Shown: positions 12,130 through 23,913, numbered from the stretch's first letter. The stretch: 64,000 nucleotides of DNA from Harmothoe impar (GCA_947462335.1 OX381714.1:53117800-53181799), one strand, 5' to 3'. The notes: generated by a model from the letters alone, not told the origin. Numbers and translations are program-made.

Positions 12130-13228
12130 GCTGCTTTGAGGAGGTAGGAGTTCTGGAAAAAGGAATAAAGCAATCAAATGAACCAGTATGGGGGAGACAT
12201 TTGGGAAAATTACAGTTTGTGGCAGGTTGTAATATCTAGCTCATGATGATATGCAAACCGTCATGTTCTTCAGCCTCTGTTCTAGGGTCCATCTTTATGA
12301 ATGGGGATACGAGTGGGGATATGAGATGGGCATTGTAATTACCGTAAAACTGGCGATCTGATTAGGTGATTTTTTTGTATTGTATTATAGTGGCAAAAAC
12401 TCACTTATAAGCCCCACCCCGACTCAGTGCTGATCATATGAGCTGCACTGGCGATCTGACTTGCAGACTAGCTGTGGTCTATATACAAGGTTTTACCGTC
12501 TGATTTATTGATAATAGACATATCAGAGGAAAAAATCCGATTACTGGAGCTCTAAAATCAATTTACCTTAAAATGGGTCAGAATGATCAGAAAGATCACA
12601 CTTCATATACTGCACACTCAATTAACTCTTATTTAATCGGATTTCACTTAACTTTGACATAATTGTTAAATTTTTAAAGCCCATGGTGCAACTTTTTGCA
12701 TGCACTCACTAGAAGTGCCCCCCCCCCATTGGAAATACACTAGGCCTATAGCTAGGTAACATGGTACCTCCTATCTGCACCCTTACTGCCCATAGAAAGT
12801 ATTTGATTATCTCCTCACCTTTCAATATGATATTGTAACAGTGTGAAGAACAAGTTTAAGTAGGATTTACAAAATGAAATTTTCGGATGTACTAGCCTTA
12901 AATATTGTGTTTCGCATGAATAAACCATTTTCCCCATGCATCCCAACCTGCAGTGAGCTTGTTATTTGGCCGTTTTTTTGCTAATTTCTGATGAAAAACA
13001 TGATAAAAATGGACAAATATTGGCATATTTGGTATCAAATTAAAGCTAATGCTGCAGTCGAATATAAGTAACTTATATTTCTCCTACTTTTAAAGATCAA
13101 TCAATTTCAGATTACTAAAATGTGAATTTTGGTCAGAAAAAGTATGAAGTATCCTATGCATTTGGGCTCGCGATGAAAAAGAAAAAAAAAGAGAAACAAC
13201 TTTTTTTTGGAGTGGCCTTATCCTACAG

Positions 13229-13230
<2 letters not shown>

Positions 13231-13313
<83 letters not shown>
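13231..13313. repeat. (TA)n microsatellite
   Basis: About 40 TA units, absent at the corresponding place in the left copy (near 960). The poly-Tyr/Ile frames across it are not genes. Confidence 0.95.
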
Positions 13314-13317
<4 letters not shown>

Positions 13318-13466
13318 GTGGTCATAATCCTGCAGAACACTCACCACTGCCACTTATACCCCTCTAATGACTCTCCTCTGTTGGGTTACATTGAACATAA
13401 CTAACCCCTATACAATTCTTAGAATACATTGCACTATGAGCTACTATGAGAGTCTATTTTCAGATG

Positions 13467-13717
13467 TTAACCCTTTATCGGTTGCATAGTACAATGATGC
13501 ATAATGCTTCTGGTCGTCATGATGCATAAATGCAGCCCCATCAAGTACCTTGTCAGTGCTGCATTCAAGCATCATTGCCAAACCAACGGGACTAATAGAG
13601 TCCCAAAGGGTCGGCATGATGCACCAACTCAGTAGCTGCGAGTTACCCTCCAGGGCTGCATTGATGCATCATGGCGACAAATATCGCCTTTTACCGACAT
13701 ACCATCCTTAAAGGGTT
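13467..13717. repeat. Palindromic CCCTTTAAGG-family repeat, duplicated copy
   Basis: Corresponds to 1143-1390, with the same TTAACCCTTTA and AAAGGGTTAA ends and the mirrored ATGCATCATG/TGCAGC core. Confidence 0.6.
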
Positions 13718-14336
13718 AAGGTGCTGTCAGTTACTACTAGAGCAACCTCCCCCTCCCACGCCTTCCTCCATGCATGGGTTGGCATGGGTTACCATACAAA
13801 GAATAGGTGTTGCACCACCTCCGCCTATGTTGGGACATACAAATGCTTCCCAAAGGGATCCACAAGAGGCACCTACAATCTTCATGACAACCAACTCATA
13901 AGTAGATGTAGTTATATACTGACAAATGCTACCAGACAGTGCAGCTACATGGTAACCCCACTTAAATTGAGTGACACATTGTACTTTGCATACCGTTTTC
14001 GACCTAATAAGCCCACATCCCCTGATAAGCACACACCCCTCTTTTTGTGTGGAGGTGTGCGTTTGTTAGAATTAAATTCATGGCTTGAAATATTGTTTCA
14101 AGCACACTATGCGCTCATTACATCGAATACGGTATATATCGCCCGGAATAAAGTAATGAAGTAATATTTTGAGTGCTCTAATCATCTAATCAGGTTAAAC
14201 TGTGTGTGCAGCGAATAACATATTTTACAGAACGAAACTGTACAATAGATAAATTCAAAGTCAAACCCTACTTGACTCTGTAGTAGAGCTAATTCAGGCT
14301 TATGCCTGCCTTGGACTATAGAGAGAAAGAGGAAGG

Positions 14337-14416
<80 letters not shown>

Positions 14417-16193
14417 AAGAAAGAATGAGAGATAGACAGAGAGATAGTGAGAGAGAAGTAGGGAGAGAGAAAGGCAGAGTTTAAAGAGAGATGCAGGGAG
14501 AGAGAGGCAGTGAGAAAAAGAAAGAAACAGGCAGACAGAGCAAGGGAGAGAGAGAGGGGTGGAAGGGATGAGTGGCAGACCATCCCTGCTACCACCACCA
14601 CTTGTCTTACCATAGAGGCACCACGAGTTGAACATTTAACTCTTCTGAGACCAGAGTGCTTTTGGGTATTTTTTTGTGCCTTGTAGGGGATGTCATGAGC
14701 TTTACAAAACTGTATTGATCATGTCAATATTCCATCTAGAAGGGAAGCAGTGATGGTTTTAGCTATGGTTATTCATGAAAAGGGCAGAACCCTAATTTCC
14801 TGTATCTCTTTTGATAAGCCAAACTTTAAACTGTAATATACCAGGATTTCCTTTATCGATTTTCACAAAATAAATTTTATATTATAGATGCTATGGCAAC
14901 CAATATTTTTGGCAATTTTCTGCCAAAATACATTAAATGTGTTGGCACCATTTTCTAAAGTAAATTTATATTAAAAATATCATATTGAATGACATTTATT
15001 ATGATTTTTACCATAAATTTCTGTGTATAACCCGCACCTCATGTATAACCCGCACCCGACTTGGGGAGAACCCGCACCTGGGGTCTAAAAATCGCTGTTT
15101 TTAATAGTACTGTACCATACTTACAAAAACCCTTGTATTACCCGCACTTAGACTTTGGGAATATTGTATAATCAGCACTGGAGGTTTGGTCTGCGTATAA
15201 CCCGGGGGTTATACGGGTGATTTACTGTGATTTACAGTAATTAAGTAGGTAAGGCTGCCAAAGAAAGCAAATTCAAGGCAGAGATGAAGGGTTCGGGTTG
15301 CCCAGAGACAACATAGTAAATAGTGAGAATTCAGAAAGTTGTAAGTATAAATATATCAATTATTGAGAAAACTACAGAATGCTCAAAATCGGCCAAAATC
15401 GCCCTTATTACGCAATAATGCGTAATTGGTAAAGGAAGACTCTTAAACACATTAGCAGTAAGACCTACCGTTACCAGGTGTTAACCTTCTTGCTGTCGTT
15501 GTGTCTGTGGCTACTATAAGCTCTATCTATGGGTCTTTATATGTGCTCGTGAATAGGTACATACATAATTCATATTATCAGGTCGTTCAGAACTTATTGT
15601 ATTGACAACTACCATCAGACACAGTAGTGTCTGCCTTTCATTGGCTAATCATGAGGCGAGCTGTTCTAGATCTCTGGGCTCTAGTTTCATGACTGTTGCC
15701 AAAACCTTAAATATTCATCCCAGGTCAGGTCAGGATGTAGGCTGTTATAGACCAATGCAGCAGGTCGGAAGGGTGACTTTTTCATGGTAAAGTTGTGTTC
15801 ATGTTGGTTTTAGCAGTCTCATCATTGTGTGAAAAGACCATTCTATGCAATGTACATGTACCCTGAATAACAACGGTTCAATTAATCTTCATATGTCAGA
15901 TCTTTATTGATTAAAATAGTTTTATGCTTCTGGTCACAATTATCAATTGATTTTAAATCTCCTAGATTTGTATGTGTATGCAGCGCAACTTATAATGTGA
16001 TAAAATTATATGTGTCGCAGAAATTCACTCATGAAGTCGGATCTGGTTGTGCACTGGGTGCCCCTATACTGTCGATATGTCTTTTGAGACTAGGCTATAG
16101 TGTACTATAAATAACAAAAGTTCAAGTCTATCTGTATCAACTCTCATAATTGTTTCCACATAGACATATTAAAGAGTATGGCCAACAATATTG

Positions 16194-16519
16194 TTAATTA
16201 CATTTTAGATTGACAATAGAGGGACCTTCCTCATTGTACTGCTCCTTAGTGATCAACATACTCTTGAAGGTGCCAAGAGAAGCTAGGATTGAGCCCCCAA
16301 TCCATGGCAACATGTTGCAATCTGGTGGAGCGACAACCTTGATTTTCATAGAAGCTGGAGCAAAGCTTAACATCTCCTTATGGATGCGTTCTTCAATGTT
16401 GGGAAACATAGAGCTGCCACCTGCTAGAACAATGTTGGAATATAGCTCTTTTCTCACACCTGTCGCACACTTTGAGATAGACTCAAAGAGAAGCTCAGCA
16501 AGGCCAGGAGATGCCTTTC
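16194..16519 (-). pseudogene. Actin-like copy 2, exon 3
   Basis: A 326-base exon with a TTTCAG acceptor that mirrors 3846-4171 and ends in the same [10 protein letters not shown] and stop. The exon itself is open and retains [13 protein letters not shown] and [10 protein letters not shown]. It expects an incoming phase of 1, but exon 2 of this copy ends in phase 0, so the joined frame would shift and stop early. It is therefore annotated as part of a broken copy. Confidence 0.7.
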
Positions 16520-17104
16520 CTGAAACAGAATAATCAGTGTAATTTTATAAATTGGAATTGGGCTTGACAATGCAAATTATAAAAGCCCAGCATTTGAAAA
16601 TGACAGTGTTTATCAGGGAAAATCTCTTTTAGGAGTTGTCTACAGTGCTCATACTAATCAAATTTGTCCGTGTCCAGGGCAATTATTGGGCGTCACAGTG
16701 ACTGATGTCTATAGTCGTGTTGTTCTTTACCATGAGGTTTTATCCTGCATGTAAGACATTCATAATTTCAAACTCAAATGAAGTGTTAATCCACTCTTTT
16801 GTTCTATCCCAGTGCCGGAAGAACGTTGAATCAACATTGACAACCAGCTGGTGCAACATTGAACTGAATGTTGTGCCCACTGGAAGTATGGAAAGTTACA
16901 GTCACATGTCAAAAATGTATCAAATTAAATGTGTATGAAATAGATTTCAATAATTGTTTCTGTTAGACCCACATATTCATTCGATATAATTCACCAACCA
17001 GAATCTCCTATAATGATCATGTGATTAAAAAACAAATTATTCTGTATAAATATATCTAAGCCACAAGTTGATAATATAGTCCATGGAACCAATCATATAC
17101 TTAC

Positions 17105-17521
17105 TGGGTGGAATAGGAGCTCAGGACATCTGAAGCGCTGGTTCCCAATGTCTATAACGTTACCATCGGGTAGCTCATACTCCATCCCCGGAATGTATCC
17201 AGACATTTCATTTTCATAATTCGTACTAACAAAGCAAAGCTTCTCCTTCATGTTATGGACAGCTTCCCGCTCAGCTGGTGCTTCGAAAGAGTAACCACTC
17301 TCTGCCAGGATCTCGGTGAGGCAATCAGTGAGATTCATGCCACCAATATCCAGACGGCTAATGGCATGGGAGAGGGGCTTGTTGTCGTGGATGGGGACAA
17401 TGTCTGAGATGTTATAACCAATGTCAACAATGGTACCAAAGGAACAGCCAGAGGCATACAAACTGAGGACAGCTTGGTTGGTGAGGTACATTGCAGGAAC
17501 ATCAAACTCCTCAAACATTAT
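17105..17521 (-). pseudogene. Actin-like copy 2, exon 2, donor region deleted
   Basis: The acceptor and the IMFEEFDVPAMYL start match the left gene, and the frame is open (RLDIGG, GYSF, ELPDGNVI; loop 2 reads DIGYN as in the left copy). About ten bases that encode the last residues of exon 2 are missing at the 3' end. A GTAAGT donor now follows the proline codon directly, making the exon 417 bases and phase 0 instead of 427 and phase 1. No first exon for this copy is visible to the right. Either it is a pseudogene or another donor is used. Confidence 0.7.
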
Positions 17522-17554
17522 CTGGAAGTGGGAAAACAAACACATTATCAACCC

Positions 17555-17710
17555 TTTAAAGACAGTGAGTAACTCGCTGGTGCTCCACTGGTGCATCATG
17601 CCTTTGGGAGTGTCTAAACCCCGTAGGGTCAGCATGATGCTTTGATGCAGTACTGGTGAGTTACTCACATAGGCTGCATTCATGCATCAAAACAAATAGG
17701 GTATGATACA
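17555..17710. repeat. CCCTTTAAGG-family repeat
   Basis: Starts AACCCTTTAAAGACAG and contains the typical GTGCATCATG and GCTGCATTCATGCATCA segments plus the ACTGGTGAGTTACTCAC core. Confidence 0.55.
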
Positions 17711-18149
17711 TTAATGCACTATGATACTTGAATTATTAAATAAGGATAATTTGAGTCTAGACAACCAATAGCGCTTTGATGCTAGATGTAAAAATACATA
17801 TTAGAATATCATCATGACTCAATGTTAGGGAGTGATCATTTTGTTAACAGGGGAAGGGTAAGAAAATTTTGACCCCTTAACAGGGGGGGGGGTGTAACTT
17901 GTTTTGAGGCAAAAAGCCAGTGTGCTACTATGGTTCAGAGGGCCCACATGCATGCCAATTTTCAACCCTAAGGGAAGATGTAAAAAGATTTCCACCTACC
18001 CACCACCCCGCCTGTTGTTAAAATTATCACTCCCTTATTAGTATTCCGTCACATCAAATCCATAATTCTTCTCAAAGATCACTAACTTTGGGGGAAGTCT
18101 GAAGTTCTGGAGTGAGACTTTTGCCTCCATGATCAGGACAGATCATCAC

Positions 18150-18678
18150 CATTACTGCTGCCAGTATTGGTGCATCATGACAACCTTGGAAGTATACATC
18201 AACCCTATAAGTCGATTGTAACACCACTTTAATTTAGTGACAATATATCGCCTGGAATAAAGTATTAATGAAGTAATATTTCTAGTCCTCTAATTGTCTT
18301 AGGCTAAAACCATCAGAATTCCTCCTGTGTGTGCAGCGAATAACATTCTTTACAGAACGATACCGTACAATAAATAAATTCAAATCCTACTTGACTCTGT
18401 AGTAGAGCTAATCCAGGCTTATCCCTGCCTTAGACAATAGTAGAGAGAGAGAAAGAGGAAGGAAAATACAGAGAGAGAGAGAAGGAGAGAGGAGAGAGAT
18501 AGACACACACAGAGTGAGAGAGAATGAGGGAGAGAGACAGACAGAGAGATGGAGGTAGAGAGTCGCAGTGAGAAAAAGAAACAGGCAGACAGAGTGAGGG
18601 AGAGAGGGGTGGGAGGGAGAGAAGAGAAGAGGGGGTTGACAGACTATCTCCGCTAGCCCCACCACTCGTCTTACAATA
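18150..18678. repeat. Third, partial copy of actin-array spacer (left piece)
   Basis: 18223-18670 matches 14115-14590, including the AATAAAGTA...GAAGTAATATTT stretch, the CTTGACTCTGTAGTAGAGCTAAT segment and the GA tract, but is more diverged than copies A and B. It is interrupted by a MITE at 18679. Further pieces are at 20313-20466 and 31984-32345, with about 0.8 kb of the unit missing between the first two pieces. Confidence 0.75.
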
Positions 18679-20310
18679 CACTGTAAAAAAATATCCCGTA
18701 AAAATTACGGTGAATCACTGGCATCACTGAATGCAGACTGTTTCCCGTTATTTTTACGGTCACCGTATTTTGCTTTTCCCCGTAAGTTTTACAGGCCTTT
18801 CCCGTTGTATTTTTACGTTGATTCATCATTATTATACGCTGATTCTCTGCTATTCAACGATGATTATGATTGTTTCTGAATTCATTGTTGTATATTTCAT
18901 AATATCAACTTAATTCCAGGCCTGTATATATATATATATATTAGGCCTGAGAAGCATAATTGAATGCCTCATAGCAATATACAATTACAATCCATGAGCA
19001 AAAGGTAATCCAGGATTGTTACAAAGAAACTCTGACAAAAAAAATCTTTTTTTTTATGTTGACTGGTTTCAATGACACAATGAAACCGGAGATTTAGGTA
19101 CCGCTTTTTGAAAATAAAGGCCCGACCTATACGGTACAATGTCTTAATCATTGTCAGACCCCTGATATAAATATTTTTGATCACATCAGTTCTTCACTGA
19201 TGTGTCCCCCATACTACCGGGACAAGTTACCAACCTGCTTACAGAATTCTAAGCAGGTTATACAGCACCCCCCTTAAAAACCCCTATCACAAGGGAGTTC
19301 TGCCGCAGTGTCCTTTTCTGTTTTTTCTGAAAACAGCTCTTAAGGTTCCACCACTCTAGGGTAAATGAGTGGGTGGGCAAGTCTAGGTTATCTAACCTAT
19401 CTTTTGCCCCATACACATGGTTGAAACCCAGATACTGCAAAACCAACATCTAGGCCTACCATTATTACCAACCACAAGACTCCTGATGAGACTAGTGTCG
19501 AAACTGTTCCCCTGTCAAACCCCGATAGAACTAGAAACTCTATCCCACTATATTTATTTTTATCTAAATAAATATCCCCACCCTGTCTGTCTAGTCACAG
19601 ACTGGGACTGGTGGCAAGTCCCTGTGTGTTCTCACCTGAGGCCTGCACCTGCCCTAACCATACACACCCACACACATGTGTGAGTAGTGGTTCCTGGGCT
19701 TAGGGTTGACTAAAACACCCCCAACACACATACACTCATCTGTGCATATGTAGGGGTAGTGCTGGGTGCACAGGACAGGCCAGCTGACTGGTGGAGCCCT
19801 ATATAAAGCAGCTGCCCTGGCTTGTCCGTCATACGGTAGAGTGTGGTTCCTAGTGCGTGGTAAGGACCTCCCAAGCGGGTTGTCCACAAAAGAAACTCTG
19901 ACAACAGTCTCTATAATGTATAATTCTAATCACCACAACATGGGTGTTTATACTATTCGTACTAGTGTCCAGGGTCTCAAAAAAGGAAATTATATATTTT
20001 TTATCTTTAATATGCCAAAGGCTTCAATTTTGATCGTGTAATTAATGAGATAGTAGGATATCTTCATAAATCTAACACAATTATGTATGTTTTTAGTTGA
20101 TAGCTTCCACTAAAGTCTCTTTATCAAACCAAGCTGCCACCTGGTGAGCAAACCGTAAATGAAAATACATTGTTTCACTGTACTGGTTTACGGATGTTCA
20201 ATGTAAAAGTAATAAGTTTTACAGTGTCTCACCGTAAATCACAATTACGGTGATACACCGTCAAATTTATCATTGATTCTCTGTAATTTCAACAGAAATT
20301 TTTTACAGTG
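18679..20310. mobile_element. CACTGTAAAAAA-ended DNA transposon, TA target duplication
   Basis: The ends are CACTGTAAAAAA and TTTTTTACAGTG with TA on both sides, the pattern of Tc1/mariner-type insertions. Comparison with 14600-15450 shows it interrupts the spacer copy. Inner GTAAAATTACGG-type inverted motifs recur near both ends. No transposase ORF is visible, so it is non-autonomous; the middle (18915-20090) looks unrelated and may hold a nested insertion. Confidence 0.6.
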
Positions 20311-20897
20311 TAGAAGCACAAAGAGTTGGGCATTTAGGCACATTAGCAGTAAGACCTACCTTTACCAGGTGTTTACCTTGTTGCTGTTGTTGTGTCTGTG
20401 GCTACTATAAGCTCTACCTATGGGTCGTTATATGTGCTCGTGCATGGGTACATATATCACTCACATAGGGTAGATTCACCACTTTCGGACGCTCGTTGTC
20501 ACTGCTAATGCAAGCCTTTTTACATTGAGTATAGACAAGGCTCTATTTCACCTACAATTGATTGTGTCATACCAATGGATAGGAGAGGGTCTACACTTCA
20601 TGACTCATCTATAGAATAAAGGTTTTACAGTATTTTTTACCTAAATATTGTCACTCAAAAACCGAAAATTAGAAAGGCTAATTTCACCTGAAGTCGGACA
20701 CTTTAGTTTTCTTTTCTTTTTGTAAGGAGATAAAAGATAGAGCGCCTAATTAATTGGACAGGGATGATCCCATAGTCTCAGGGTACGATTCTAATTAAAG
20801 ATATATAAGATGTTTCCATAGAAAATGTGTGCTTATCTACCCTGAACCTAACTTATACCAGAAAACAGTATTTTCTCACTTTACAAAATAATGGATC

Positions 20898-20903
20898 AGT
20901 ACA
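20898..20903. other. Polinton target site duplication, left
   Basis: AGTACA, identical to 31424-31429 on the other side of the element. A 6-bp duplication is the hallmark of Polinton/Maverick integration. Confidence 0.85.
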
Positions 20904-21323
20904 AGTAGTATAGTATGTATCGGAACGGGACTATAGTTAAGTACTGTTTATTACTCAATCGACATGCAGCCAATCAGAGGCTTCCATTTGGTCACGTGAC
21001 CCGTTGCCATGGTAACGTGACCTACTTAGGGCTCTCAGCCAATCAGAAGCCAGCATTCTGGGTGACCTACTGACCTACTTAGAAGCTCTCAGCCAATCAG
21101 AGGCCGGCATTCTGGTAACCATGGTAACGTGACCTGCTTACGTCACGTGACCTACTTAGGCTCAGCCAATCAGAAGCCGGCATTCTGGTAACTAGGGTAA
21201 CGTGACCTACTTAGGGTTTGTTTGTAAACAACACCACGTGGCTCTCTTGTTTGTAAACAACACCACGTGACACGTGACTGTTTGTAAACAAACAACTTAT
21301 ATATAGAAAATAAACACAACAAG
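20904..21323. repeat. Polinton 1 left terminal inverted repeat
   Basis: About 420 bp, repeated in inverse orientation at 30984-31423. The first ~85 bases also match the start of element 2 (47186). Inside are four spaced copies of a CAGCCAATCAGARGCC module, several GTAACGTGACCTACTTAGG copies and several CACGTG sites. In Polintons the termini are also expected to be the protein-primed replication origins. Confidence 0.9.
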
Positions 21324-21411
21324 TTCCATGTTATGTTAAAATTATATTTTCAAAAAAAAAGCACATCTGTTACAGCGTCTATGTGTAACTACGCGCGTTC
21401 TCATTCAAACA

Positions 21412-22047
21412 CTATAACACTATCATACCGTAGCAGCAGCAGGTAGGACTGGAAGAAAAGCAAGCGCACGAGCAGAAGCGACGACACCAGTTGCACCATC
21501 CGGCCGTCGCGTTGGTAGCCCTACTACTCGTCGCGCGTTCAACTGGAGGTTTAAGAGTGACAAATGACGATTCTTTGTCGACGCGACTGCTAACATCAGC
21601 ATCGGCAGCAGCATCGGCAGCATCGGCAGCAGCATCGGCAGCAGCGGCAGCAGCCTCGGCAGCAGCGGTAGCAGCAGTAGCAGCAGCTGTAGCAGCAGTA
21701 GCGTGAGCATTAGCAACAACAGCAGCAGCGACAGTAGCAAGGGCGGCAGAGCGGGCACTAGCAGCGTTATCAGCGGCGTCATCGGCAGCCGCAACAGCAT
21801 CAGCAGCAGCAGCGTCGGCATCGGTGGCATGAGTAGCTGCATCGGCGGCAGCAACAGCAGCAGTCACAGCCGCAGCGGCAACAACAACAACGTCATCACA
21901 ACCAGCGTCACTAACAGCCGCAGTAAATGCAGCAGTAGCACGCTGAGCAGCACTAGCAGCAGCAGTAGCAGAGGCTACAGCATCAGCTTCACATTCGCGC
22001 GCCGCTTCGTCATTCCGCTTCATGTCACGGTAGCAACTTTCCATCAT
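21412..22047 (-). CDS. Alanine-rich protein of Polinton 1
   Basis: The ATG at 22047 (a second at 22044) opens MMESCYRDMKRNDEAAREC, then about 140 residues of mostly Ala/Asp/Thr encoded by GCA/GCN-type triplets, a charged stretch, and a Cys-rich tail (WCNWCRRFCSCACF). 211 residues. A TATATAAG box lies about 110 bases upstream on this strand (22159-22167). It occupies the same place and orientation as the alanine-rich Death-domain gene of element 2 but lacks any Death domain. The tract may be a relic of repeat expansion. Function unknown; whether the protein is made is uncertain. Confidence 0.45.
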   Translation of the reverse strand: MMESCYRDMKRNDEAARECEADAVASATAAASAAQRATAAFTAAVSDAGCDDVVVVAAAAVTAAVAAADAATHATDADAAAADAVAAADDAADNAASARSAALATVAAAVVANAHATAATAAATAATAAAEAAAAAADAAADAADAAADADVSSRVDKESSFVTLKPPVERATSSRATNATAGWCNWCRRFCSCACFSSSPTCCCYGMIVL

Positions 22048-22074
22048 GGGGATCTGCAAATTGAGGCGCGGTGC

Positions 22075-22116
<42 letters not shown>

Positions 22117-22158
22117 CGTGAACGATGATGACGATGCCGAATACGGTTTCACTCCCCC

Positions 22159-22167
22159 TTATATACT
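22159..22167 (-). promoter_or_regulatory. TATA box of alanine-rich gene
   Basis: On the minus strand it reads GTATATAAG, about 110 bases upstream of the ATG at 22047. The Death-domain gene of element 2 has the same motif at 52959-52966, similarly placed. Confidence 0.5.
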
Positions 22168-22677
22168 CTTACTCCCCTCCCCCCCCCTTTTTTTTTCAAG
22201 CTACTGGCCAGCTGCCCCCTCACGGCAGGTCTTTAGATCAGCCTTAAGTCGCTTACTACGCGGCTCATCATCCCTCTAATCGCATTTTCCAGCCGCCGGC
22301 CGGCTGACTGCTGACGACAGGAGAGGGTGATTTGTTTTTCTTTAGATTTAAGCCGCTTACCACACGCACACCCTCTAGTCACAGACAGAGTGACAGAAAG
22401 GGAGGGGGTCGCTTTGTTCACGCTACCTGTAGTTGTTTTTCTATACACACGCTGAGCCCATGACCCGCTAATCCTTTATACAGGTAACACGCGTTCAACT
22501 AATTACTCTATTGTATGACAGTCGGTACACGGATTTAATTTTAAACCACCTTCCCATCTGGATCCATGTCTGGCGGGGTGGAAGGATCCAGCTGAAAAGC
22601 GTGATTAGGGCTTTTGTTTCTCTTATGATAGCAGCAGGTCAGCATGCGACAGCTGAAAATGTCAGACTCGCCGCTCC

Positions 22678-22685
22678 TATAAAAG
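22678..22685 (+). promoter_or_regulatory. TATA box of rightward gene
   Basis: TATAAAAG follows CAGCTGAAAA-type motifs and precedes a CACC/CCGCC-rich leader; the ATG at 22904 is about 220 bases downstream. Element 2 has the same order (CAGCTGG, TATAAAAG at 54111, CACCACC/GCCGCC leader), so the divergent promoter pair is shared. Confidence 0.5.
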
Positions 22686-22903
22686 ACTGAGATGCGTCTC
22701 TCTTTCCACACACCCTTCTACCATCGCCGCCGACACCGCCACCGCCGGCCAGCCGACCGCCGCCACCGCCTGCAGTCACCGCCATCACGCCAGCAGGGAA
22801 TTTCGAGCTGAGTCTGCTTATTGCTTATTTTTTTTCTTTGAGCTTTTTGTTTTTTTTAAATTTTTATTTTCACTCAGTCTTTTTTGTTTCGGAGGAAAGA
22901 AAT

Positions 22904-23554
22904 ATGGCGCTGCAGAGGGCGCGAGTTTCTAAAAGACGGTCGCGCGAACAAAGTGCTCTCCTCAACTGCCCGGCTATTTTTTTATCTCAAAGGAGAGAGC
23001 GTCACGTAGTTGAGGTTCACGCTTCTCTTGAAGCGTACCGAATTCTCGAGAAATGCAAAGCTGAGCGCCATCGTCGTTATACAAGAGCGGAAAAGGAAAA
23101 CGTAGCGACATGGCCGAGAGCCGTCTTCTCAGAACAGCATTTACTCTACTATTGCATAACAGCTGCTCTCAGCGCCCCCACTCGTTGGGCGTTTCATGAA
23201 AAGAAAGAGCGCCGCTACTCTCCTCACCCTGCCTCCTCTTATAAAGTGAGAATAAGTGCTATGAAACGATTCGACAAGCCGATCGGTTTCTTGGGAGCGA
23301 CTGCAGCTCCCACTCGGTGGGCGCGCGTTGTGGCCGACGTGAACACGGTCTCTAAACGTTTCGACGTCGTCACTTGTTATCCCGCATATTGCAACGCAGC
23401 CGAATTGAAGAAGATAGGGACGCACTTTTTTAAACCATACGCTCCAATATGTATTTGTCACCGCCGCGCTCACACGCCTTATTGCTTTTTCGAGACGATC
23501 GTGTCACAACACAGAAATAGAAAAAAAAACGGCAAAGCGACGAGCTTTGCCTAA
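22904..23554 (+). CDS. Basic orphan protein of Polinton 1
   Basis: The start is taken at MALQRARVSKRRSREQ (216 residues) because the frame upstream is a T-rich leader with no ATG close by. The protein is basic, with Cys/His residues concentrated near the C-terminus (CYPAYCNAAEL, PICICHRRAHTPYC) and an internal echo, SAPTRWAF and AAPTRWAR. I do not recognise the family. It is the first rightward gene and has its own TATAAAAG promoter. It is followed by poly(A) and (CTC)n tracts and a 15-bp hairpin before the capsid gene cluster. It could be an early or regulatory protein; no function is claimed. Confidence 0.6.
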   Translation: MALQRARVSKRRSREQSALLNCPAIFLSQRRERHVVEVHASLEAYRILEKCKAERHRRYTRAEKENVATWPRAVFSEQHLLYYCITAALSAPTRWAFHEKKERRYSPHPASSYKVRISAMKRFDKPIGFLGATAAPTRWARVVADVNTVSKRFDVVTCYPAYCNAAELKKIGTHFFKPYAPICICHRRAHTPYCFFETIVSQHRNRKKNGKATSFA

Positions 23555-23557
23555 ATG

Positions 23558-23562
23558 ATCAA

Positions 23563-23593
<31 letters not shown>

Positions 23594-23669
23594 CTCCTCC
23601 TCCTCCTCCTCCTCCTCCTCCTCCTCCTCCTCCTCCTCCTCCTCCTCTTCTTCTTTTAAAAAAAAAAAA
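23558..23669. repeat. Poly(A) and (CTC)n simple repeats
   Basis: About 30 A, then about 20 CTC triplets, then a second A run. These sit between the orphan gene and the virion gene cluster. Confidence 0.9.
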
Positions 23670-23675
23670 TAAATA

Positions 23676-23708
23676 TTTGTATCAGACTCCTCTGGAGTCT
23701 GATACAAA
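23676..23708. terminator. Perfect 15-bp hairpin between transcription blocks
   Basis: TTTGTATCAGACTCC and its exact complement are separated by TCT. It lies after the stop of the orphan gene and before the late-like promoter at 23786. A role as boundary or RNA-processing signal is inference only; no U-run follows it. Confidence 0.35.
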
Positions 23709-23785
23709 CATTTATGACTATTGAGTGAAAATAGAATTTTATCGCAAAAAAAGTCACTTCTGCCGCCGCTACTGTGACACCGGCC

Positions 23786-23801
23786 GGTATCAATAAAAAG
23801 G
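23786..23801 (+). promoter_or_regulatory. TATA-like promoter of ATPase/virion cluster
   Basis: GGTATCAATAAAAAGG is nearly the same as the motif before the major capsid gene (GGTATAAATAAAAAGA at 28873). Both sit next to GGCCGG-rich sequence. The ATPase ATG is about 115 bases downstream. Confidence 0.5.
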
Positions 23802-23913
23802 TCGGCTGACTTTTCTCCACAACCATTCACTACCGACCGTTCGAGTGAGAAACACAGCAGACAGTCAGACACACAACCGCTCTCTGACGCGTCCTGAAAA
23901 AAAAAAAAAAAAA

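Larger units (their letters stand above)
12085..17100. repeat. Segmental duplication of actin locus, copy B
   Basis: This is the partner of 1-5160 (see that entry). Copy-specific changes include the (TA)n expansion near 13230, an extra block around 12908-13080, and a CAGA-expanded GA tract near 14385. Both copies keep the same MITEs, the TATAACCCGCAC block and the CCCTTTAAGG repeat, so those insertions predate the duplication. Confidence 0.9.

Noticed and set aside
13090..13404. Frames with Tyr-Ile polymers
   Set aside because: Translation of the (TA)n repeat.
22838..22903. Upstream extension of the Polinton 1 orphan gene as a signal peptide
   Set aside because: The hydrophobic stretch comes from a T-rich leader and begins at a non-ATG codon; the ATG at 22904 is preferred.
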